Shown here one piece after another: positions 57,531 to 64,000 of a stretch of DNA of 64,000 bases. The stretch is taken from contig NZ_JAFKOJ010000002.1 of NCBI RefSeq assembly GCF_017303275.1, forward strand, positions 434,001-498,000. Reading direction: 5' to 3'. Both the position numbers and the translations under genes were made by a program. The notes under the pieces were generated by a model, which saw nothing but the letters and a program-made list of their open reading frames with translations, was not told the origin of the DNA and did no database searches. The stretch's first letter is position 1. Each line of letters starts with the position of its first letter. This DNA is from Bacillus sp. NTK034 (GTDB lineage Bacteria > Bacillota > Bacilli > Bacillales > Cytobacillaceae).

Positions 57531-57550
57531 ATTCCTACCTCCTGATGATT

Positions 57551-58882
57551 TTATTTATCTAAATCAAGATTAGATACTTCCCTTACAACAATACGTGAGC
57601 CTTCTGCTTTAACAACTTTTACTTTTGCCCCTTTAAGGATAAAGCCTCCCTCACTGACAACGTCAATCCGCTCATCCGCGATGACAACTGTACCAGATGG
57701 CCTTAGGGCTGTAAGTGCATAACCCTCAAGGCCAATCAGTTCAAGTCTGCTCTTATTTGAAATATAGCCTTTTTCTGTATTTGTGCTATCGGTTAATATT
57801 ATTTTTTTGAAGAATTTCATTTTTTTACCAAACACCTTTATCATTAATATAGATGCCAATATTGAAACTCCCATAGCAATTAAAATAGACATTCCCATAT
57901 GGGCTGCATTGTCAGCAGCCAGGAACAGGCTGCCCAGTACTGCTGCTATTCCAGCTATTCCTGCAACTCCTCCAGGAAGGAAAAACTCAGCTATTATTAA
58001 ACCTATACCTATTACAAACAAAATTAAAGTTTCATATCCTGCCAGGCCGGCCACCATATGGCCATAAAAGAAAAGGAGCAGAGCCGATAACCCCATGAAC
58101 CCAGGAATGCCGAAGCCCGGTGAATACAGCTCCAGAACAAGCCCGAGGCTTCCGATAGATAATAGAATTGGTATAACGACAGGATGGGTAATAAAACGGG
58201 CCACCTTTTCTGCAAAGCTTTCATCAATTGTCTGTATAGCAGCTCCCTCAAACCCGAGCACTTTCAGTAAATCCGCTCTTGAATCTACTGTGCCCTCCGA
58301 ATAACCCACCTCTTTAGCCTGTTCAGCTGTTAGGGTAAGAAGCTTTCCCTTCGGCGCTCCTAAATCTGGCAGATCCACCGATTCATCTGCCATAGCAAGT
58401 GCATAAACAGGATCTCTATCCGTTTGTGAGGCAGCACTCTGCATAGCTGCAAACCAGTATGATTCCGCTTTCTTGCCAGCCGTATTACCCTGCTGGTCAA
58501 TAATCGCTGCTGAACCCATTGTTGAACCCGGGACCATGTATATTTCATCCGTATTCAATGCTATATAGGCACCTGCGGATAAGGCCTGCTTATTAACAAA
58601 AGATATTGTTTTTACATTTGTCGAGGTTAACAGCCTTCCGATTTGCCCGGCTGCATCCACTGCCCCTCCGGGTGTATTTATTTCAAATATTATGGCTGAG
58701 GCATTTTCTTCTTCAGCTGTGTGGACCGCTCTATTTAAAAATGCATAAAGCCCTTTTTCCACAGTTTCTTCAATAGGAACAATCAGCACTTTTTCATTAT
58801 TGGCTTTTCCTTGAAAAGGGCTTCCCAAAAGCAGCAGAGCAAAGAACAATGAAAAGGCGGTTATTGCTCTTCTGGCAATCAA
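57551..58882 (-). CDS. yqeZ: NfeD-family membrane serine protease YqeZ
   Basis: 443-aa protein. N-terminal signal/anchor ([15 protein letters not shown]), then a ClpP-class protease domain (~30-225) with [15 protein letters not shown] and catalytic Ser in [13 protein letters not shown]. Four to five transmembrane helices follow (~235-355), then a C-terminal NfeD OB domain ([20 protein letters not shown]). TTG at 58882 has GGGGGG upstream. NfeD proteases partner with flotillins; here floA is next. Sigma-W promoter upstream. Confidence 0.94.
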   Translation of the reverse strand: MIARRAITAFSLFFALLLLGSPFQGKANNEKVLIVPIEETVEKGLYAFLNRAVHTAEEENASAIIFEINTPGGAVDAAGQIGRLLTSTNVKTISFVNKQALSAGAYIALNTDEIYMVPGSTMGSAAIIDQQGNTAGKKAESYWFAAMQSAASQTDRDPVYALAMADESVDLPDLGAPKGKLLTLTAEQAKEVGYSEGTVDSRADLLKVLGFEGAAIQTIDESFAEKVARFITHPVVIPILLSIGSLGLVLELYSPGFGIPGFMGLSALLLFFYGHMVAGLAGYETLILFVIGIGLIIAEFFLPGGVAGIAGIAAVLGSLFLAADNAAHMGMSILIAMGVSILASILMIKVFGKKMKFFKKIILTDSTNTEKGYISNKSRLELIGLEGYALTALRPSGTVVIADERIDVVSEGGFILKGAKVKVVKAEGSRIVVREVSNLDLDK

Positions 58883-58924
58883 AACATTCCCCCCTTTAAC
58901 CGCAAAATTGATTCTATATGTATT

Positions 58925-58950
58925 TACGATTCAATCATTAAAAAGTTTCA
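58925..58950 (-). promoter_or_regulatory. Sigma-W promoter of yqeZ-floA-yqfB
   Basis: Minus-strand TGAAAC (58945-58950), exactly 16 nt, CGTA (58925-58928). This is the sigma-W consensus (TGAAAC-N16-CGTA) with no mismatch; the B. subtilis yqeZ-floA operon is a known sigma-W target. Confidence 0.88.
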
Positions 58951-59087
58951 TTTTTATTTTTCAATATAATTAGTATTTACAAAGCGGCTGCATTATAAGT
59001 ATAACCAAGAAATGAACGTAAATCATTCCAGCAGTGTTTAGGCTTTCATAGACTAAAGGATACGAATAAGATAAGTGAACACCAAAT

Positions 59088-59122
59088 AAAAAAGACCGTC
59101 AGCCAATGGCTTTCGGTCTTTT
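59088..59122 (-). terminator. Terminator of rpsU-yqeY
   Basis: Stem AAAAGACCG / CGGTCTTTT with an inner AGCCAATGGCT stem; T6 tail on the minus strand. Confidence 0.85.
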
Positions 59123-59133
59123 ATTGCATAGTT

Positions 59134-59577
59134 TTATGAAAGGTGTTGTTGTACAAGTTTATTTACAAGTGAACCATCTGCTTTGCCTTTTACCTTAGGC
59201 ATAATAGCAGCCATCACTTTTCCCATATCAGCTTTTGAAGAAGCACCCGTTTCAGCAACCGTTTCTGCAACAATTTTTGAAACTTCATCTTCTGAGAGCT
59301 GTTTTGGCATATATAATTCGACATACTGAAGTTCAGTACGAATTTTTTCAACAAGATCTTCACGACCTGCTTTTTCAAATTCATGGAGGGAATCCTTGCG
59401 TTGTTTAACTTCACGAGAAAGGACAGTCAGCTCCTGTTCTTCGTTAAGCTCTTCACCAAGCTTGATTGCTTCGTTTTGAAGCGAAGCTTTAATCATACGA
59501 ATGACAGTTAGCTTTTCTTTTTCTTTATTCCTCATCGCTTGTTTCATATCTTCATTTAAACGCTCGAGAAGACTCAT
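59134..59577 (-). CDS. yqeY: YqeY / GatB-like tRNA-binding domain protein
   Basis: 147-aa helical protein resembling the C-terminal tail domain of GatB (aspartyl/glutamyl-tRNA amidotransferase). [20 protein letters not shown] near residue 25, [20 protein letters not shown] near 120. No catalytic site. ATG at 59577 has AGAGGG upstream. It lies 15 nt behind rpsU, as in B. subtilis. Role not established; tRNA binding is inferred. Confidence 0.93.
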   Translation of the reverse strand: MSLLERLNEDMKQAMRNKEKEKLTVIRMIKASLQNEAIKLGEELNEEQELTVLSREVKQRKDSLHEFEKAGREDLVEKIRTELQYVELYMPKQLSEDEVSKIVAETVAETGASSKADMGKVMAAIMPKVKGKADGSLVNKLVQQHLS

Positions 59578-59592
59578 TACATACACCCTCTC

Positions 59593-59766
59593 TTACCACT
59601 TACGCTTTCTAGCAGCCTCAGACTTTTTCTTACGTTTAATACTAGGTTTTTCGTAGAATTCGCGCTTTCTTGCTTCCTGCAAAGTACCAGTTTTTGATAC
59701 TGAACGTTTGAAGCGACGAAGAGCATCTTCAAGCGATTCGTTTTTACGAACGACGGTTTTAGACAT
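59593..59766 (-). CDS. rpsU: 30S ribosomal protein S21
   Basis: 57-aa basic small-subunit protein ([20 protein letters not shown] start; [14 protein letters not shown] end). It helps mRNA binding to the 30S subunit. ATG at 59766 has GGAGGG upstream. First gene of the rpsU-yqeY pair. The length is typical for Bacillus. Confidence 0.97.
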   Translation of the reverse strand: MSKTVVRKNESLEDALRRFKRSVSKTGTLQEARKREFYEKPSIKRKKKSEAARKRKW

Positions 59767-60002
59767 TCTCTTTCCCTCCCTCCGAGCACAACACACTTAC
59801 ATCAACAACATGGTTTATTCCATGTACCTTGCAATTATAATATAACAGCTTATCGAGGTCAACAGTAATTAGCCTGCTATAGGATTAGTTTTTATTTGGT
59901 TGTGATTGTTTTATACCCCGTTCATGACAAGCTAAACAATTTATCGCACTTAAGCATGTCCCAGCATGCTGTCCCATAGTATTAAATATAGGGGGTGTAT
60001 GC

Positions 60003-60923
60003 TTGGTCCAGCTGTTATTATTTTTTCTGCTAATCGGGTTATTTATTTATGGTATGACACTTTTAAGATCAGGTCTATTTAATTTATCTGCCGATTCATT
60101 AAAAAAATGGCTGGCAGTGATGACAAATTCCCCCTGGAAAGGCCTTGTTATTGGGACAATGGTTACAGCTGTCCTGCAGAGCAGTTCAGCGGTAATGATT
60201 ATTACAATTGGAATGGTTTCTGCACGGATGCTTACTTTCCCCCAGACAATCGGCATCATTTTAGGCACCAACATCGGGACAACATTTACGACAGAATTAA
60301 TCACTTTTAATATAGAATCTTATATTATTCCGCTTGCTGCTGCCGGAAGCATCCTGGCTGTATTGAAGAAAAACAGCATGCGAAGCACCGGTCTTGCATT
60401 GTTGGGTTTATCTGCAGTTTTCGCAGCAATGCGCGGATTTGAATATCTGGCCGGTTCAGTTAAAGATAATGATATGGTCAATCACTGGCTGCTTACTTTG
60501 GATGGGAATTACATGTTCGCAGTAGCTGCTGGAATTGTCCTTACTGCGATTATCCAATCAAGCACCGCAACAACTGGCATTATCATGGGATTTTTAACTG
60601 CAGGAGCAATGGATCTGGATACCGGCATTGCCATAATGCTTGGATCAAATATTGGAACATGCGTAGACGCTTATTTAGCATCCATCGGTTCCGGAAAAGA
60701 AGCAAAGCTGACTGCCTTTGCCCATATCTGGCTGAACTGCCTGGGTGTCGCAGCCTTCTATCCCTTTATTCATGCTCTTGCTGTTTTTGGGCAAAATGCA
60801 GCCAGTTCCCCGGATGTGCAGCTTGCACATATCAGTGTTTTATTTAATGTACTATCCTCACTGCTTGTTCTTCCAGTTGCAAATCAGTTTGGAAGGTTTG
60901 TCATTAGGTTTCATGACCGATAA
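60003..60923 (+). CDS. yqeW: Na/Pi cotransporter family protein YqeW
   Basis: 306-aa membrane protein with two inverted repeats bearing LQSSSAVMIITIG (~residues 60-72) and IIQSSTATTGIIMG (~185-198), plus GTNIGTTFT and GSNIGTCVD. Same family as the protein at 21171-22799 but without the PhoU-like tail. TTG at 60003 follows GGGGGTG. Transcribed opposite to its neighbours. Substrate (phosphate or another anion) is inferred. Confidence 0.9.
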   Translation: MVQLLLFFLLIGLFIYGMTLLRSGLFNLSADSLKKWLAVMTNSPWKGLVIGTMVTAVLQSSSAVMIITIGMVSARMLTFPQTIGIILGTNIGTTFTTELITFNIESYIIPLAAAGSILAVLKKNSMRSTGLALLGLSAVFAAMRGFEYLAGSVKDNDMVNHWLLTLDGNYMFAVAAGIVLTAIIQSSTATTGIIMGFLTAGAMDLDTGIAIMLGSNIGTCVDAYLASIGSGKEAKLTAFAHIWLNCLGVAAFYPFIHALAVFGQNAASSPDVQLAHISVLFNVLSSLLVLPVANQFGRFVIRFHDR

Positions 60924-60930
60924 AACAATA

Positions 60931-60958
60931 AAAAATGCCGAAAAATCCCGGCATTTTC
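60931..60958 (+). terminator. Terminator of yqeW
   Basis: Stem AAAATGCCG / CGGCATTTT with a short loop and T-rich tail. Confidence 0.8.
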
Positions 60959-60984
60959 TTACAGCAAGTATAATAATTTGAATT

Positions 60985-61039
60985 TCGATAACTAATCCAG
61001 CTCCAGATGCCGATAAACGGGCGCCTTCCGCTTTTCTTA
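60985..61039. repeat. Intergenic repeat family A, degenerate copy
   Basis: Begins GATAACTAATCCAGCTCCAG and ends GGGCGCCTTCCGCTTTTCTTA. Its final TTA (61037-61039) is the deoC stop codon. Confidence 0.65.
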
Positions 61040-61708
61040 GTAATCCGAATCGCTTGTTAAGCCGTTGACAATAGCAGCGCCAGAGCTTGCTCCAATTCTC
61101 GTTGCACCTGCATCAATCATTTTCTGTGCATCTTCAGCGCTTCTTACTCCGCCTGAAGCTTTAACACCGATTTCCGGGCCGACAGTTTTTCTCATCAAAG
61201 CGATGTCTTCAGCAGTTGCTCCGCCTGTTGAAAATCCTGTAGATGTTTTAACAAAGTCAGCACCTGCTTTTACAGAAAGTTCACATGCTCTAACTTTTTC
61301 TTCTTCAGTAAGAAGGCAAGATTCGATAATAACCTTTGTTAATGCTTTTCCTTTGGCAGCTTCAACAACCGCACGGATGTCTCTTTCAACAAGCTCATTG
61401 TCTCCGCCTTTTAAAGCGCCAATGTTAATTACCATATCTACTTCTGTTGCCCCGTTTTCAATGGCATTCTTTGTTTCAAATGCTTTTGTTTCAGGTGTGG
61501 AAGCTCCCAGAGGGAAGCCGATTACTGTGCAGACTTTCACTTCAGTGCCGTTTAGCAATTCGCTTGAAAGTTTGACCCATGTCGGGTTTACACATACTGA
61601 CGCAAAATTGTATTCTTTAGCCTCGGCACAAATTTTTTCTATTTGTTCTTTTGTTGCATCGGCTTTTAGTAATGTATGGTCGATCATTTTTGCTACATTA
61701 TTTGTCAT
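61037..61708 (-). CDS. deoC: Deoxyribose-phosphate aldolase
   Basis: 223-aa class I aldolase that splits 2-deoxyribose-5-phosphate to glyceraldehyde-3-phosphate and acetaldehyde. Schiff-base Lys154 ([11 protein letters not shown]), catalytic Lys183 (GVKASGGVR) and Asp91 ([11 protein letters not shown]) are present. ATG at 61708 has AGGAG 8 nt upstream. In B. subtilis deoC (dra) is in another operon with nupC and pdp; here it stands alone between yqeW and mtaB, suggesting relocation. A cre-like site lies at 61797-61810. Confidence 0.95.
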   Translation of the reverse strand: MTNNVAKMIDHTLLKADATKEQIEKICAEAKEYNFASVCVNPTWVKLSSELLNGTEVKVCTVIGFPLGASTPETKAFETKNAIENGATEVDMVINIGALKGGDNELVERDIRAVVEAAKGKALTKVIIESCLLTEEEKVRACELSVKAGADFVKTSTGFSTGGATAEDIALMRKTVGPEIGVKASGGVRSAEDAQKMIDAGATRIGASSGAAIVNGLTSDSDY

Positions 61709-61796
61709 TTTAACTACTCCTTTTCAAAAACAGTTGTACGTACCTCTTACATAATATCACTTAGATAATAAAATATCGAGCAATAATTAAGTTTTT

Positions 61797-61810
61797 TGTA
61801 ATCGTTTTCG
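61797..61810. promoter_or_regulatory. cre-like site upstream of deoC
   Basis: TGTAATCGTTTTCG matches TGWNANCGNTNWCA at all fixed positions except the last. About 90 nt upstream of the deoC start, consistent with catabolite repression of deoxyribonucleoside use. Confidence 0.5.
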
Positions 61811-61874
61811 AAAGTAGTTTTTCCCAAAAGATATTAATAAATTTATCAAGATGTTTTGCTTATGAATTCAGCTC

Positions 61875-61998
61875 GTTGATTTCCGCTGCGGGCACTTGCT
61901 TTCCGCGGGGAGGAACGGGAGCCTCCTCGGCTTCGCCTGCGGGGTCTCCCACTTCCCTCTCCTCCCGCAGGAGTCAAGTACCCTCCACTCCAATCAAC
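61875..61998. repeat. 124-bp GC-rich palindromic repeat (family B)
   Basis: Ends are inverted (GTTGATT at 61875-61881, AATCAAC at 61992-61998). ACTTGC / CAAGT and CCGCGGGG / CCCGCAGG arms follow inward, and the centre GGGAGCCTCC / GGTCTCCC can form its own hairpin. GC content is far above the flanks. No reading frame. The layout is that of a miniature, non-coding repeat. Confidence 0.75.
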
Positions 61999-62050
61999 TC
62001 AGTAAATAAACAAAGTTATTAAAAAGAAATAAACTTAAATAAAAGCTAAT

Positions 62051-62082
62051 AAAAAAGGAATTACCATTAGGTAATTCCTTTA
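62051..62082 (-). terminator. Terminator of mtaB
   Basis: Stem AAAGGAATTACC / GGTAATTCCTTT with six T on the minus strand; it overlaps the mtaB stop codon. Confidence 0.85.
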
Positions 62083-63432
62083 AACTGCGGCCTCTTCTGT
62101 TTCATTCAATTCATCAAGGACTCTTACAAATTGACCTTCATTGTAAGGGTAGCCAGCTTTTGTAATTTTAACTTTTACAATCTGGCCGACCATTTCTTCG
62201 GCAGCCGGGAAGACAACTTTCAAGTAATTATCCGTGTAGCCGACAAATAAACTGCTGTTACTGCTTTCCTTAAAGCTTTCCTCTGGAATTACTTCAAGAA
62301 CTTCGCCTTCATACTGAGATGCGTATTCTTTTGCAAGCTGATCTGATAAGGCAATCAGGCGATGGACACGCTCGTTTTTAACCTCTTCATCAATCTGGTC
62401 GTCCATTCTCGCTGCAGGTGTTCCTGTACGCTTTGAATAAGGGAATACATGAAGCTCGGAAAATTTATGTTCTTTAATAAAGTTGTAGGTTTCCATAAAT
62501 TCTTCTTCTGTTTCTCCCGGGAAGCCAACGATAACATCTGATGTAACAGCCAGACCTGGGAGAGCTTCCTTCAAGCGTTCAAGACGCTCAGCAAAAAACT
62601 CCATAGTATACTTGCGGCGCATTCTCTTAAGGACAGTGTTTGAGCCTGACTGAAGAGGAATGTGCAAGTGCCTTACAACAACCTTGGACTGATCCATAAC
62701 TTCAATAACTTCATCGGTAATCTGGCTGGCTTCAATTGAAGAAATTCTTAAACGCTTAAGACCTTTTACCTGAGCTTCCAGATCCCTAAGAAGCATAGCC
62801 AGATTATAATCTTTCATGTCCTCGCCATAACCGCCTGTATGGATTCCAGTCAGAACGATTTCTTTATAGCCGGCATCAACCAGCTGCTGGGCCTGGCGGA
62901 TTACTTCCTTCGGATCCCTGGATCTCATTAAACCGCGCGCCCAGGGAATAATGCAAAATGTACAGAAGTTATTGCAGCCTTCCTGAATTTTAAGGGAAGC
63001 TCGTGTCCGATCTGTAAATGCCGGAACATCCAGCTCTTCGTAGACACGATTCTTCATGATGTTACCAACACCATTGATCGGCTGCCGTTCTTGTTTATAC
63101 TGCTCGATATACTCAAGCATCTTTACTCGATCCTGGGTGCCAACAACGATATCCACTCCAGGAATAGCCATAATTTCAGCCGGTGAGGTTTGTGCATAAC
63201 AGCCCGTTACACAGATAACCGCATCAGGGTTTTTCCTGATTGCCCTTCTGATTACCTGGCGGCTTTTCTTATCACCAGTATTTGTAACGGTACATGTGTT
63301 AATCACATATACATCTGAAACGGATTCAAAGTCTGTCCGTTCATAGCCAGCTTCTTTGAACAGCTGCCAAATGGCCTCTGTTTCGTAATGATTGACTTTG
63401 CAGCCAAGTGTATGAAATGCAACTTCAGGCAT
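62080..63432 (-). CDS. mtaB: tRNA (N6-threonylcarbamoyladenosine(37)-C2)-methylthiotransferase MtaB
   Basis: 450-aa radical-SAM enzyme (YqeV) converting t6A37 to ms2t6A in tRNAs reading ANN codons. N-terminal UPF0004 domain with cluster cysteines (HTLGCKVNHYETEA, INTCTVTN, VTGCYAQTSP), radical-SAM motif CNNFCTFC near residue 145, and a C-terminal TRAM domain (~375-440). ATG at 63432. It lies 6 nt behind rsmE, as in B. subtilis dnaJ-prmA-rsmE-mtaB. Confidence 0.96.
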   Translation of the reverse strand: MPEVAFHTLGCKVNHYETEAIWQLFKEAGYERTDFESVSDVYVINTCTVTNTGDKKSRQVIRRAIRKNPDAVICVTGCYAQTSPAEIMAIPGVDIVVGTQDRVKMLEYIEQYKQERQPINGVGNIMKNRVYEELDVPAFTDRTRASLKIQEGCNNFCTFCIIPWARGLMRSRDPKEVIRQAQQLVDAGYKEIVLTGIHTGGYGEDMKDYNLAMLLRDLEAQVKGLKRLRISSIEASQITDEVIEVMDQSKVVVRHLHIPLQSGSNTVLKRMRRKYTMEFFAERLERLKEALPGLAVTSDVIVGFPGETEEEFMETYNFIKEHKFSELHVFPYSKRTGTPAARMDDQIDEEVKNERVHRLIALSDQLAKEYASQYEGEVLEVIPEESFKESSNSSLFVGYTDNYLKVVFPAAEEMVGQIVKVKITKAGYPYNEGQFVRVLDELNETEEAAV

Positions 63433-63438
63433 CTAATT

Positions 63439-64000
63439 TCACCCCATTAATTCAAAATGATAGGAAACAGCTGACAGCAAATAGAGAGGTGCTGTCTCTG
63501 TTCTTAAAATACGCGGCCCCAACCCGCAGGCAAGAAAGCCTGCTTCCTGCAGCAATGAAACTTCATTGTCAGAAAGCCCGCCTTCAGGCCCGAATACAAC
63601 TATAAGTGATTGTCCTTTATTCATAGAAGAAAGTGTTTTATAGAGCACAGAGTCCTCTCCCTGCTTCGCTTCTTCCTCAAAGGCAATCAATTTATATGAA
63701 TACTCTCCAGATAATTTCAGCAATGACTTCAAATCGAGAGGTGCAAACACTTCAGGCACCATGGTCCTGTGTGATTGTTCAGCAGCTTCTTTAGCAATCT
63801 TCTGCCATCTCTCTGCTTTTTTCACAGATTTCTTAGCATCCCATTTTACTACTGAACGGGCTGAAGTAAAAGGGATAAAACGATGTGCTCCCAGCTCAGT
63901 GCCTTTTTGAATGATCCACTCCAGCTTATCCCCTTTAGGCAGTCCGCTCACAATAGTAATATCTGCAGGCAGCTCAGAAGCCCCTTCAATCCATTGTACA
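63439..64000 (-). CDS. rsmE: 16S rRNA (uracil(1498)-N3)-methyltransferase RsmE (N-terminus beyond window)
   Basis: SPOUT-class methyltransferase (YqeU) of the 30S subunit. About 187 C-terminal codons are present. They include LPKGDKLEWIIQKGTELGAH, RWQKIAKEAAEQSHR, VFGPEGGLSDNEVSLLQEAG (knot with SAM site) and LGPRILRTETAPLYLLSAVS. The frame stays open to the right edge (upstream codons read WIEGASELPADITIVSG), so the gene starts outside; the GTG at 63951 is internal. Expected full length is ~250 aa. Confidence 0.95.
   Translation of the reverse strand, partial: VQWIEGASELPADITIVSGLPKGDKLEWIIQKGTELGAHRFIPFTSARSVVKWDAKKSVKKAERWQKIAKEAAEQSHRTMVPEVFAPLDLKSLLKLSGEYSYKLIAFEEEAKQGEDSVLYKTLSSMNKGQSLIVVFGPEGGLSDNEVSLLQEAGFLACGLGPRILRTETAPLYLLSAVSYHFELMG

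Noticed and set aside
59577-59789. 70-codon minus-strand frame across rpsU
   Set aside because: Out-of-frame with S21, which has a perfect family sequence and ribosome binding site.
61065-61754. 229-codon open frame on the plus strand opposite deoC
   Set aside because: Antisense shadow of deoC; low-complexity Ser/Ala-rich translation, no ribosome binding site, and deoC has all catalytic residues.

Overview
The window is a stretch of Bacillaceae core chromosome. Gene content and order follow the Bacillus subtilis yqeU-to-glcK segment almost gene for gene: rsmE, mtaB, yqeW, rpsU, yqeY, yqeZ-floA, the yqfBCD-phoH-pgpH-ybeY-dgkA-cdd-era-yqzL-recO-glyQS block, ccpN-ppsR, yqxD-dnaG-sigA, cccA-trmK-yqfO, ispH, cshB-nfo, zur, ispG, sodA, pbpA, pst, and gluP-yqgQ-glcK. 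Sporulation and germination genes (yqfC, yqfD, a SpoVAF-like protein), purine-rich ribosome binding sites, GTG/TTG starts and a moderate-to-low GC content all fit an endospore-forming Bacillaceae outside the B. subtilis group (Bacillus/Cytobacillus/Mesobacillus-like). Genus is inference. About 85% of genes lie on the minus strand, and both window edges cut a gene (glcK at the left, rsmE at the right).

Layout, left to right. 1-10 kb: glucokinase end, yqgQ, a SpoVAF/GerA-family protein, rhomboid protease GluP, a small membrane protein, lactate dehydrogenase, a DUF92 protein, 5-formyl-THF cyclo-ligase, rpmG, then a three-gene unit (unknown protein, family-4 glycosyltransferase, DUF4912 protein). 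10-23 kb: membrane proteins yqzC/yqzD, the phosphate operon pstS-pstC-pstA-pstB-phoU behind four 11-bp-spaced PhoP boxes, pbpA, an MFS protein, sodA, a DUF456 protein and a Na/Pi symporter with a PhoU-like tail. 23-36 kb: DUF1189 protein, yqfZ, ispG, repeat-bearing yqfX, yqfW, the znuC-znuB-zur operon with a Zur box, nfo, cshB, yqfQ, ispH, yqfO-trmK and cccA. 36-50 kb: an acyl-CoA dehydrogenase with a cre site, an orphan membrane protein, sigA-dnaG-yqxD, ppsR-ccpN, glyS-glyQ with a glycine T-box, recO, yqzL, era and cdd. 50-64 kb: dgkA, ybeY, pgpH, phoH, yqfD, yqfC, yqfB-floA-yqeZ with a sigma-W promoter, yqeY, rpsU, yqeW, deoC, mtaB and rsmE.

Functional threads: phosphate uptake (Pst, PhoU, two Na/Pi symporter-family proteins), zinc homeostasis, carbon-catabolite control (ccpN-ppsR, cre sites at the acyl-CoA dehydrogenase and deoC), the macromolecular synthesis operon, ribosome and RNA maturation (ybeY, era, phoH, rpsU, mtaB, rsmE, trmK), isoprenoid synthesis (ispG, ispH) and sporulation.

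I found no insertion sequence, prophage, CRISPR array, rRNA or tRNA, and no obvious new multi-gene defence or biosynthetic system. The least explained items are two intergenic repeat families (one of which ends at stop codons), a hairpin that buries the yqfC ribosome binding site, a possible ATT start for yqxD, the unknown/GT4/DUF4912 unit, and an orphan gene directly behind the sigA terminator.
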